NCBI GenBank assembly: GCA_016735415.1
Contig: JAERRP010000426.1
Span: forward strand, 1-5,156
Origin: Desulfobacterales bacterium
Lineage (GTDB): Bacteria; Desulfobacterota; Desulfobacteria; Desulfobacterales; UBA5852
DNA length: 5,156 nucleotides
Direction of reading: 5' to 3'
The position numbers were made by a program, and so were the translations under genes. This document shows positions 1-5,156 of the stretch, piece by piece (positions within the stretch are counted from its first letter, which is position 1; the number at the start of each line of letters is the position of its first letter). Under the pieces are notes generated by a model. The model saw only the letters and a program-made list of their open reading frames with translations, did no database searches and had not been told where the DNA came from.

Positions 1-141
1 GACGAGGCCGTCGAACTGGCACAATTCGAGCTGCCGGCGCAATTTGAGAGGGATGTCTGCGAACTCAAAGGGGTTTACGCCCTGGAGGACGACATCAAAG
101 CCTGGCTGAAGAAGGAACTGGGGTTCAGTGTCCAGCCATAA
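1..141 (+). CDS. C-terminal end of an unidentified protein (5' end outside window)
   Basis: Frame 1 is open from the window edge to a TAA at 139-141 and gives 46 residues. The peptide is rich in acidic residues and leucine, with a probable amphipathic helix (sequence around LEDDIKAWLKKELG) just before the end. It has no membrane segment and no motif I recognise. The reading frame is believable because it runs unbroken from the edge, is soluble-protein-like, and stops 8 nt before a strong palindrome, as a real gene end would. It converges on the sigma-54 activator gene on the other strand. The function is unknown, and the peptide is too short to assign to a family. Confidence 0.6.
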   Translation, partial: DEAVELAQFELPAQFERDVCELKGVYALEDDIKAWLKKELGFSVQP

Positions 142-149
142 AAGGCATC

Positions 150-248
150 TTTTGGCCCAGGCCGGCGTTTGTGCACTTTTGAAATCCTCGACGTAGCCTG
201 ACTACGCCTGCGGTTTCAAAAGTGCTGCGGCCTTGGCCTGAACCAAAA
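150..248. repeat. 99-bp imperfect palindrome (element A)
   Basis: The ends TTTTGG (150-155) and CCAAAA (243-248) are complementary. CAGGCC (159-164) pairs with GGCCTG (235-240). GCACTTTTGAAA (173-184) pairs perfectly with TTTCAAAAGTGC (214-225). At the tip, CGTAG (192-196) pairs with CTACG (202-206) around a 5-nt loop. It begins 8 nt after the stop of the upstream gene and lies between two convergent genes. As RNA it would form a long hairpin from either strand, so it could act as a bidirectional terminator or 3'-end stabiliser, but no clear T-run follows either arm. The alternative is a dispersed REP- or MITE-like element. The palindrome is seen directly; the function is inferred. Confidence 0.85.
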
Positions 249-353
249 TCTACCATTTCTGGATGGACACGAACTATTTTCTTTGCCTGATACGGGGAAC
301 AGGCCCCCATGCGAGAGAGAAGATCTACTCACCTCCCAATCATTTCTCTAAGG

Positions 354-379
354 CATCGTGAAGTGCCAACGGCACGATG
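354..379 (-). terminator. Hairpin directly behind the activator stop codon (possible terminator)
   Basis: CATCGTG (354-360) and CACGATG (373-379) form a 7-bp stem that starts 1 nt after the stop codon of the minus-strand activator gene. An alternative inner stem, GTGCC/GGCAC (363-367 and 371-375, loop AAC), overlaps it, so the two folds compete. No T-run follows on the minus strand, so intrinsic termination would be weak; mRNA 3'-end protection is equally possible. The rest of 249-353 contains no gene or strong signal that I can see. Confidence 0.4.
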
Positions 380-380
380 A

Positions 381-1748
381 TCAATCCGTGCGACCGGCTT
401 CCGGGTATTCGTTCAAAAAGCGGTAGAGGGTGGCCCGGCCGACACCCAGAATGCGGGCGCTGCGGGATTTGTTGCCGCCGGTTTTTTTCAGGGCGGCTTG
501 AACGCTGCCGATCGCCAGTTTGCGCGACGGCCCCCGCCGCGGCAGGATTTCGCGCTGATCCCTGATTTCCATGGGCAGATCGTCCACGGTCAGCAGCCGG
601 CCGTTGGACTTGACAAAGGCAAACTGGATGGCGTTCTGAAGTTCGCGCACGTTGCCGGGCCAGGGGTATTCCAGCAAAAGCGAGAGGGCTTCCTTGGCGA
701 TGCGAAACGGGCTTTTACCGTGTTTCAGGGCGGCTTCCTGCATGAAATGGCTGGCCAGCAGGGGGATATCGGTTTTGCGCTCGCGCAGCGGCGGAATGAA
801 GATCGGAATCACGCTCAGGCGGTAGTAGAGATCGTCCCGGAAACGGCCGCTGCGGACTTCTTCCTTGAGGTCCTTGTTGGTGGCACTGATCACCTTGACG
901 CCCACCCCAATGGTTTCCTCGCCGCCCACGCGTTCGAACTTCCCCTCCTGGAGAAACCGCAGCAGCTTGACCTGGATGTTTTTCGACAGTTCCGCGACCT
1001 CGTCCAGAAAAATCGTACCGCCGTCGGCCAGTTCGAAGCGCCCCTTTTTATTGCGGATGGCGCCGGAAAAGGCGCCTTTGACATGTCCGAAGAGTTCGCT
1101 CTCGATCAGGCCCTCGGGCAGGGCGCCGCAGTTGATGGGCACAAAGGGAGTCCCGGCCCGATGGCCCTCGTTGTGGACGGCGGTGGCCACGAGCTCCTTA
1201 CCGGTGCCGGTTTCCCCGAAGATGTGGACGGGATAGTCATAAGCGGCCACGTCGCTGATCTGCTGGAAGACTTGCAGCATTTTAGCGTCACGGCCGACGA
1301 TGTTGGAAAAGCGCGTCAGATTCCCGGTCTGCAGCATGAGGCGCAATTCATCGGTGATGTCCCTGAACAGCGTCAGCACGCCGACGAATTGTCCGCTGTG
1401 GTCGCGCATCAGGGTTACGGTCATCTCCAAGCGGCGCGATTCGCAGTCTTTGGTGGTGATGTTGAGGGTGTATTCCTTGACCTCCGGTGCGTTGGGAGGC
1501 AGGGGGTTGTTGTCGCAGAACGAGCAGCGCTCGCCGCAGAAAGGGAGGCCGAAGGCCTCGTGGCAGTCCTTGTTCAGAATTTCTTCACGCCGGTAACCGG
1601 TAATGATTTCCGCCTGACGGTTGAAAAAGAAGATCCGTCTTTGCAGGTCGTGGGCGATCACCCCCTCCTTGAGGTTGTCGAGGATGCGGGCCAGGTTCTC
1701 CTGCGGCGCCAGAATCTGGTTCAGGTTTATGTTTGCCATGGGGTCCAT
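381..1748 (-). CDS. PAS-domain sigma-54-dependent transcriptional activator
   Basis: A bacterial enhancer-binding protein of 455 residues that would use ATP hydrolysis to remodel sigma-54 RNA polymerase at distant promoters. An N-terminal PAS sensor domain (about 17-133) carries a cysteine cluster at C62, C71, C75 and C78. The AAA+ domain (about 150-372) has Walker A GETGTGKE (178-185), the sigma-54 contact loop as GAFSGA (225-230) rather than the usual GAFTGA, Walker B with D249-E250, an arginine-finger segment FRDDLYYRL (303-311), and sensor II WPGNVREL (363-370). A Fis-type helix-turn-helix ends the protein (about 422-445). There is no receiver domain, so control is probably by a ligand or redox signal sensed by PAS rather than by a partner kinase. 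The start is uncertain. ATG 1748 is chosen; ATG 1739 and TTG 1760 are in frame, and none has a clear Shine-Dalgarno sequence. The family is certain; the regulated genes are unknown. Confidence 0.95.
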   Translation of the reverse strand: MDPMANINLNQILAPQENLARILDNLKEGVIAHDLQRRIFFFNRQAEIITGYRREEILNKDCHEAFGLPFCGERCSFCDNNPLPPNAPEVKEYTLNITTKDCESRRLEMTVTLMRDHSGQFVGVLTLFRDITDELRLMLQTGNLTRFSNIVGRDAKMLQVFQQISDVAAYDYPVHIFGETGTGKELVATAVHNEGHRAGTPFVPINCGALPEGLIESELFGHVKGAFSGAIRNKKGRFELADGGTIFLDEVAELSKNIQVKLLRFLQEGKFERVGGEETIGVGVKVISATNKDLKEEVRSGRFRDDLYYRLSVIPIFIPPLRERKTDIPLLASHFMQEAALKHGKSPFRIAKEALSLLLEYPWPGNVRELQNAIQFAFVKSNGRLLTVDDLPMEIRDQREILPRRGPSRKLAIGSVQAALKKTGGNKSRSARILGVGRATLYRFLNEYPEAGRTD

Positions 1749-1791
1749 GGGGTCAGTCAATCCATTGCGAGAGGGTCACAAGGTGCGGATA

Positions 1792-1820
1792 GAATTACCG
1801 CATCATCGAATCAAAGTCAA
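1792..1820 (-). promoter_or_regulatory. Possible sigma-70-type promoter for the activator gene
   Basis: On the minus strand, TTGACT (1820-1815, 5 of 6 to the -35 consensus) is followed after 17 nt by TAATTC (1797-1792), a poor -10. It lies in the 117-nt gap between sfsA and the activator, with a predicted RNA start near 1785, about 37 nt before ATG 1748. Read-through from sfsA is an alternative, as no clear terminator separates the two genes. Confidence 0.3.
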
Positions 1821-1877
1821 ACGAAAAGCGAAATCAGATCAACATGTTACAATGGGAATAGCGGCATTTAAACCACA

Positions 1878-2618
1878 TTACAGCCGGCAGGGTAAAGCCC
1901 GGCGGAGTCGGATGCCGGCCAGATCGATTTGAACGTCGTAGGCCAGCATTTCAACGCCCGCCGCCACGGCCCCGCGCAAGCCCCTGCCGTAGGCCGGATC
2001 GATGGCGTCGGCCGGCCTGAAACAGTCGGCGTCCATACGCTGGACCAAAAAGAAAATTACGCTGCGGCATTGCGGGCCGACCTGTCGCGCCAGCTCCTGC
2101 AGATGTTTAAGCCCCCGGGCCGTCACCGCATCGGGAAACAGGGCGGTTTTAGCGCGCACCAGGGTGCAGTTCTTGATTTCGACATAACAGCGGGCCGCGT
2201 CCGGGCCGGAGAGCAGCAGGTCGACACGTGAATTTTCACCGTAGCGGACTTCGCTGCGGACTGCGTCGTAGCCACGCAACTCGGGGATGCTGCCGCGGGT
2301 TGCGGCATGTTTGACCAGCCGGTTGGGTGTCAGGGTGTTGACGCCCACCAGGGAGTCCGGCATCGCGATCAGCTCCCAGGTATGGGGGCATTTGCGTTTG
2401 GGGTTGTCATGGACCGACAGGTAGACGCGGCGACCCGGTTCGCAACAGGCTTGCATGCTGCCGGTGTTGGGGCAGTGGGCTGTGATGGTGCGGCCGTCTT
2501 CCAGCTTTACGTCGGCCAGGAAACGCTTGTAACGCTTGATGAGGGTGCCGGCGATCAAGGGCGGCCAGCGCAGGCCGTCCCGGGGGGCCGGCCCCGATGT
2601 TGGTTTGATCGGGGTCAT
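1878..2618 (-). CDS. sfsA: SfsA family protein (sugar fermentation stimulation protein / DNA-RNA nuclease)
   Basis: A 246-residue SfsA homologue, recognised by colinear similarity to the E. coli protein along its whole length. Clear blocks are LIKRYKRFLADV (26-37), CPNTGSM (49-55), KRKCPHTWEL (74-83), VNTLTPNRL (93-101), SRVDLLL (130-136), YVEIKNCTL (145-153) and FPDAVTARGLKHL (161-173). D133 with E147-x-K149 looks like a PD-(D/E)xK-type nuclease centre, in keeping with nuclease activity described for the family. E. coli SfsA was first named for an effect on maltose metabolism; its physiological role remains unclear. The protein is about 12 residues longer than the usual 234, because of a Pro-rich N-terminus. 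ATG 2618 is the start in frame, but no Shine-Dalgarno precedes it. The gene is divergent from the exporter operon and upstream of the activator on the same strand. Confidence 0.95.
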   Translation of the reverse strand: MTPIKPTSGPAPRDGLRWPPLIAGTLIKRYKRFLADVKLEDGRTITAHCPNTGSMQACCEPGRRVYLSVHDNPKRKCPHTWELIAMPDSLVGVNTLTPNRLVKHAATRGSIPELRGYDAVRSEVRYGENSRVDLLLSGPDAARCYVEIKNCTLVRAKTALFPDAVTARGLKHLQELARQVGPQCRSVIFFLVQRMDADCFRPADAIDPAYGRGLRGAVAAGVEMLAYDVQIDLAGIRLRRALPCRL

Positions 2619-2627
2619 CGTGTGGAA

Positions 2628-2656
2628 CTGTTAAGCGTCTGCTTCCGGGTTGTCAA
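2628..2656 (-). promoter_or_regulatory. Candidate sigma-70-type promoter of sfsA, abutting the start codon
   Basis: On the minus strand a perfect -35 TTGACA (2656-2651) is followed after 17 nt by TAACAG (2633-2628, 3 of 6 to TATAAT). Transcription would begin near 2621, only a few nucleotides before ATG 2618. This fits the lack of a ribosome binding site and suggests a leaderless or very short-leader transcript. The -10 is weak, so the call is tentative. Confidence 0.45.
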
Positions 2657-2664
2657 GCGAGTGG

Positions 2665-2899
2665 GGAAAGCCTGCGGCTTCCGTTGGGGGTATTAGGCTT
2701 GGCCTGTGGCCAAGTCAGTGTCCGTTCAGAAATGGTCTTTTTTGTCCTGATCGGCCGGCGGCGGGAAAGCGAAGCTCTTGCCTGACTTGCCCGAAGGGCA
2801 AGCCTCCCACCTCAATCCCTGAGCGGGGCCGCAGGCCCTCAGGGGTTGCCAATCGGCTAAAAATGGTACAGATTGCCGGCGACCCGGTAGCCGCCGGGT
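2665..2899. other. Cluster of five GC-rich hairpins in the divergent intergenic region
   Basis: The 317 nt between sfsA and the exporter operon hold no gene that I can support, but five compact inverted repeats. They are 2665-2682 (GGAAAGCC/GGCTTCC, one bulge, loop TGC); 2698-2714 (CTTGGCC/GGCCAAG, loop TGT); 2786-2802 (CTTGCCC/GGGCAAG, loop GAA); 2817-2844 (CCCTGAG/CTCAGGG enclosing GGCC-GCA-GGCC); and 2882-2899 (ACCCGG/CCGGGT, 6-nt loop). Four of the five have 3-nt loops. The last lies about 20 nt before the ATPase ribosome binding site. They could be operators, a structured leader, or remnants of short repeats. The pairing is seen; the role is unknown. Confidence 0.6.
2846..2872 (+). promoter_or_regulatory. 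Possible promoter of the ABC exporter operon
   Basis: TTGCCA (2846-2851, 5 of 6 to the -35 consensus) is followed after 15 nt by TACAGA (2867-2872), preceded by TG at 2864-2865 as in extended -10 promoters. It is the best plus-strand candidate upstream of the ATPase, and would give a leader of roughly 55 nt containing the 2882-2899 hairpin. The spacing is short and the -10 weak, so it is only a suggestion. Confidence 0.25.
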
Positions 2900-2920
2900 T
2901 GGATTTCGCAAACACAGAAC

Positions 2921-2926
2921 AGGGGA
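2921..2926 (+). promoter_or_regulatory. Ribosome binding site of the ABC ATPase
   Basis: AGGGGA lies 9 nt before ATG 2936 and supports that start. It is the clearest Shine-Dalgarno sequence in the window. Confidence 0.65.
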
Positions 2927-2935
2927 CGATCCGCC

Positions 2936-3820
2936 ATGCCGCCCATCCTGGAAGTCCGGCATCTGAGCAAACACTACGGCAAGCTGGTGGCCGTGGACGA
3001 TGTCAGTTTCAGCATCCCGGCCGGTATCTGTTTCGGTCTGCTGGGGCCGAACGGGGCCGGCAAAACCACCACCCTCGAGGTGATCGAAGACATTCTCAAA
3101 CCCACTGCCGGCGATATCCTCTACAAGGGGCATCCACGGACGATAACCTTTAAAAATGAGATCGGTATTCAGTTTCAGCACACGGCCCTGCTGGCCATGT
3201 TGACGGTCCAGGAAACCCTGCAGGTTTTCCAGTCGCTCTATCCGGTCTCCGAAGACCTGGAACAACTGGTGGCCCAGTGCCAGTTGCGAGAGTTCCGGCA
3301 CCAGCGACATGAAAACATCTCCGGCGGTCAGCGCCAGCGGTTTCTGCTGGCCCTGGCGCTGGTGAACCGGCCCCAACTGCTTTTTCTGGACGAACCGTCC
3401 ACCGGGCTCGACCCTCAGGCCCGCCGCAATCTCTGGGATATCGTCAACAAAATCAAGACCGCCGGCAAAACGGTTATCCTGACCACCCATTACATGGAGG
3501 AAGCCCAGCATCTCTGCGATACGGTCGCGATTATGGACCACGGCCGCATCATTGCCCGCGGCGCACCGGATGAACTGATCCGCACCCACTGCGAGGGGAT
3601 AACGGTTGTGCTGCCGCGTCACAGTTTCAGCCAGGCGCCGGACAGCCTGCCGCTGCCCCTGCAGGTGACCGGGGAAACGGTGCGCATTCAGACCGTGAAT
3701 ATCGACGACTGCCTCCGGCAGCTTTTGGCGTTCAAGGTCGATCTCTCCGAGATGACGGTGCATTCGCCCAACCTGGAGCATGTCTTCCTGAACCTGACCG
3801 GTCGACAACTGAGAGAGTAA
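2936..3820 (+). CDS. ABC-2 type exporter, ATP-binding subunit (DrrA/CcmA-like)
   Basis: A cytoplasmic ATPase of 294 residues that should pair with the permease encoded directly downstream. All nucleotide-binding motifs are present and intact: Walker A GPNGAGKT (37-44), Q-loop glutamine about Q81, signature ISGGQRQR (128-135, the common L-to-I variant of LSGGQ), Walker B LLFLDEP with D152 and catalytic E153, D-loop STGLDP (155-160), and switch histidine H185 in TTHYMEEA. The tail after about 215 matches the extra C-terminal region of DrrA-type ATPases, ending in the typical LEHVFLNLTGRQLRE (280-294). Length is normal for the group. The start has a good ribosome binding site. The gene ends 1 nt before the permease ATG, so translation is probably coupled. 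ABC-2 ATPases of this group serve export of drugs, lipids, polysaccharides or ions; the motifs do not say which. Confidence 0.95.
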   Translation: MPPILEVRHLSKHYGKLVAVDDVSFSIPAGICFGLLGPNGAGKTTTLEVIEDILKPTAGDILYKGHPRTITFKNEIGIQFQHTALLAMLTVQETLQVFQSLYPVSEDLEQLVAQCQLREFRHQRHENISGGQRQRFLLALALVNRPQLLFLDEPSTGLDPQARRNLWDIVNKIKTAGKTVILTTHYMEEAQHLCDTVAIMDHGRIIARGAPDELIRTHCEGITVVLPRHSFSQAPDSLPLPLQVTGETVRIQTVNIDDCLRQLLAFKVDLSEMTVHSPNLEHVFLNLTGRQLRE

Positions 3821-3821
3821 T

Positions 3822-4871
3822 ATGCACATCAAGCGCATCTGGGTCATGTTCAAGGCCCGCAACTATGAGTTTTTCAGGGACAAGGCCTCCTTCGGATGGA
3901 ATTTTCTCTTTCCCTTCCTGCTGGTGGCGGGCTTCGGGATTCTCTTCGGGGGGCGCGAATACGTCGAATACAAGGTCGGTGTTTTTCCGGCGCCGGCGGG
4001 CATGCTGGACAAGGCCACGGTCGATATCCCGGAAGGTCTCAAGAATACACGCTTTCTCCAGTTCGTGGGATTTGCCTCCCAGGCCGCGGCCATGGCCAAA
4101 CTGCGCCACCATAAGATCGACTTTGTGATCCAGACCGGTTCGGCGCCCCACCGATACTGGATCAGCGATGCGTCCCACAAAGGCTACCTGATGGAGAAGA
4201 TCTTTCAGGCCGGCCTGATCTCCCTGGAAGGGGCGCAGGCGCTCCGCAAAGGCCGGGTGGAAAGCGCCCCCATTCGCTACATCGACTGGCTTTTCCCCGG
4301 TATCCTGGCCATGAACATGATGTTCAGCGCGCTCTGGGGGGTGGGCTACGTGGTGGTGCGCTACCGCAAGAACGGAACCCTGCTGCGTCTGAAAGCGACT
4401 CCCCTCACGGCCTTCGAGTACCTGACGGCCCAAATGCTTTCGCGGCTTTTTCTTCTGATGTTCACGCTGGCGGTGGTCTGGTTCGGGTGTGACCTGATTT
4501 TTGATTTCAATGTGGAAGGTTCCCTGGTCGATATCTTCTTTTTGTTTTTTCTCGGCAGTCTGAGCCTGACCGCCCTCGGCCTCGTGCTGGCGGCCCGGGG
4601 TGTGAGCGAAGAATTCACCACCGGCATCCTCAATTTCATCTCCTGGCCCATGATGTTTTTATCGGAAGTCTGGTTTTCTCTGGAAGGGGCCCCGCAGTGG
4701 GTGCATCGGGTGGCCCAGATCTTTCCGCTGACGCAATTGCTGAAGGCCATTCGCAAGATCACCAACGACGGCGCCACCCTGTCCGGGGTGCTCCCGGAAA
4801 TCAGTACACTGGTGGGAATGACCGTTCTTTTTCTGGCGGCTGGGGCCTGTTTCTTCTCCTGGGACCGCTGA
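3822..4871 (+). CDS. ABC-2 type exporter, permease subunit
   Basis: A 349-residue inner-membrane protein with the ABC-2 layout: a short basic cytoplasmic N-terminus, first membrane helix about 27-43, an extracytoplasmic domain of about 110 residues (45-153), then five further hydrophobic segments at about 155-178, 206-228, 236-257, 266-284 and 327-346. The segment RKNGTLLRLKATPLTAFEYL (182-201) is the conserved cytoplasmic stretch after the second helix that is typical of ABC-2 permeases and probably contacts the ATPase. Six helices are expected for a homodimeric exporter. The start ATG lies 1 nt after the ATPase stop, and GAGAGAG (3811-3817) inside the ATPase gene serves as ribosome binding site. 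No membrane-fusion or outer-membrane partner is encoded in the window. The substrate is unknown; a drug-efflux label would be a guess. The stop codon is overlapped by a long palindrome. Confidence 0.93.
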   Translation: MHIKRIWVMFKARNYEFFRDKASFGWNFLFPFLLVAGFGILFGGREYVEYKVGVFPAPAGMLDKATVDIPEGLKNTRFLQFVGFASQAAAMAKLRHHKIDFVIQTGSAPHRYWISDASHKGYLMEKIFQAGLISLEGAQALRKGRVESAPIRYIDWLFPGILAMNMMFSALWGVGYVVVRYRKNGTLLRLKATPLTAFEYLTAQMLSRLFLLMFTLAVVWFGCDLIFDFNVEGSLVDIFFLFFLGSLSLTALGLVLAARGVSEEFTTGILNFISWPMMFLSEVWFSLEGAPQWVHRVAQIFPLTQLLKAIRKITNDGATLSGVLPEISTLVGMTVLFLAAGACFFSWDR

Positions 4872-5015
4872 TCCGGTTTGTTCACGCGGCGATCTCACCG
4901 CAATGGCGGTGTTGCTCAGCGAATTGCAATGCTCACGTACAATGTGTACGCTCCGCTTCCAATTCGCTGCGAGCCTTGCCCTTGCAGCAACCTCACCACG
5001 TGAACAAACCGGATC
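4870..5015. repeat. 146-bp multi-hairpin palindrome overlapping the permease stop (element B)
   Basis: The outer arms 4870-4886 and 4999-5015 are 17 bp and perfectly complementary, starting at the second base of the permease stop codon. Inside are CACCGC/GCGGTG (4896-4901 and 4906-4911, loop AATG); GTTGCT/AGCAAC (4911-4916 and 4986-4991), whose first base overlaps the previous stem; CAGCGAATTG/CAATTCGCTG (4917-4926 and 4960-4969); and at the tip CGTACA/TGTACG (4936-4941 and 4945-4950, loop ATG). The RNA would fold into a branched rod. It may end or protect the exporter mRNA, though the following sequence (GGCTTATTTCTT) is only mildly T-rich. The structure is visible; membership of a dispersed repeat family is inferred. 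Confidence 0.85.
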
Positions 5016-5156
5016 GGCTTATTTCTTAAAGCGGCGCCTCTGAGTGCCTTGCCCGGAAGCGTCTCAAACACGCGCAATCCCATGGCTCACTAATACTGAT
5101 GAACCCGTAAAAAGTCATGTTTCAGACGGTTTCGAAAAAAGTTCGAGATACGGCTT
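5016..5156. other. Non-coding right edge, possible start of another repeat
   Basis: No gene is supported here. Near the edge GAACCCGT (5101-5108) is nearly complementary to ACGGTTTC (5126-5133, one mismatch), and TCGAA/TTCGA (5132-5136 and 5142-5146) forms a small stem. The A-rich stretches with GTAAAAAGT and CGAAAAAAG differ in composition from the GC-rich genes. This could be one arm of an inverted repeat whose partner lies outside the window. Confidence 0.3.

Noticed and set aside
125..310. 61-codon minus-strand frame running through palindrome A
   Set aside because: More than half of it is the palindrome itself, it overlaps the end of the plus-strand gene, and the GGGAGG upstream is about 20 nt from the ATG, too far for a ribosome binding site.
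1841..1848. AACATGTT as an operator in front of the activator gene
   Set aside because: It is a perfect palindrome but only 8 bp, does not extend, is not repeated nearby, and lies upstream of the weak promoter candidate.
498..1871. Long plus-strand open frame of 457 codons antisense to the sigma-54 activator
   Set aside because: The minus strand encodes every diagnostic AAA+ and helix-turn-helix motif over the same bases. The plus-strand product has no recognisable domain, and long antisense frames are common opposite GC-rich genes.
2698..2743. Hairpin CTTGGCC/GGCCAAG followed by a T6 run as an intrinsic terminator
   Set aside because: The T-run (2738-2743) starts 23 nt after the stem, too far for intrinsic termination, and no plus-strand gene ends upstream.
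2844..2857. Sigma-54 -24/-12 promoter upstream of the exporter
   Set aside because: GG and GC have the right 10-nt spacing, but the flanking bases do not match TGGCAC or TTGC, so this is likely chance in GC-rich DNA.
2726..3862. Long minus-strand open frame of 378 codons antisense to the ABC ATPase
   Set aside because: It covers an intact ATPase gene with all ABC motifs plus a non-coding region full of hairpins, and its product shows no family features.
4870..5015. Integron attC site behind the permease gene
   Set aside because: Size and stop-codon position fit, but the ends lack the GTTRRRY and RYYYAAC core sites (they read GTTCACG and CGTGAAC).

Overview
The window is about 5.2 kb of GC-rich bacterial DNA. 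It holds four complete protein genes, the last 46 codons of a fifth, and an unusual amount of intergenic palindromic DNA. Three traits together suggest a sulfate-reducing-type deltaproteobacterium (Desulfobacterota, perhaps Desulfobacterales): a PAS-type sigma-54 activator with a cysteine cluster, a proteobacterial-type SfsA, and long stop-adjacent palindromes. This placement rests on general resemblance and is an inference.

Layout from left to right. Positions 1-141 (+) are the C-terminal end of an unrecognised protein. Positions 142-380 are a convergent intergenic region. It contains a 99-bp imperfect palindrome (150-248) and a smaller hairpin (354-379) directly behind the stop of the next gene. 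Positions 381-1748 (-) encode a sigma-54-dependent transcriptional activator with a PAS sensor domain, an AAA+ domain and a Fis-type helix-turn-helix. Positions 1878-2618 (-) encode SfsA, lying upstream of the activator on the same strand. Positions 2619-2935 are a divergent intergenic region with five compact GC-rich hairpins and candidate promoters in both directions. Positions 2936-3820 and 3822-4871 (+) are an ABC-2 type exporter operon: a DrrA-like ATPase followed, after a 1-nt gap, by its permease. A 146-bp multi-hairpin palindrome (4870-5015) overlaps the permease stop codon. The last 140 bp are non-coding and AT-richer at the edge, and look like the start of another repeat.

How the parts may work together. 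The two exporter genes almost certainly form one transcription unit and one membrane complex; the substrate cannot be read from the sequence. The activator carries its own sensor domain and no receiver domain, so it probably responds to a small-molecule, redox or metal cue. Its target promoter is not evident here, because no convincing -24/-12 site was found in the intergenic regions. SfsA is a housekeeping-type nuclease-family protein with no clear functional tie to its neighbours.

The coding genes are members of familiar families. The most unusual material is non-coding. The two long palindromes have different outer arms but share a central ACGTA-N7-TACGC core, and each sits immediately behind a stop codon. 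This suggests a dispersed family of 3'-end-associated structured elements.
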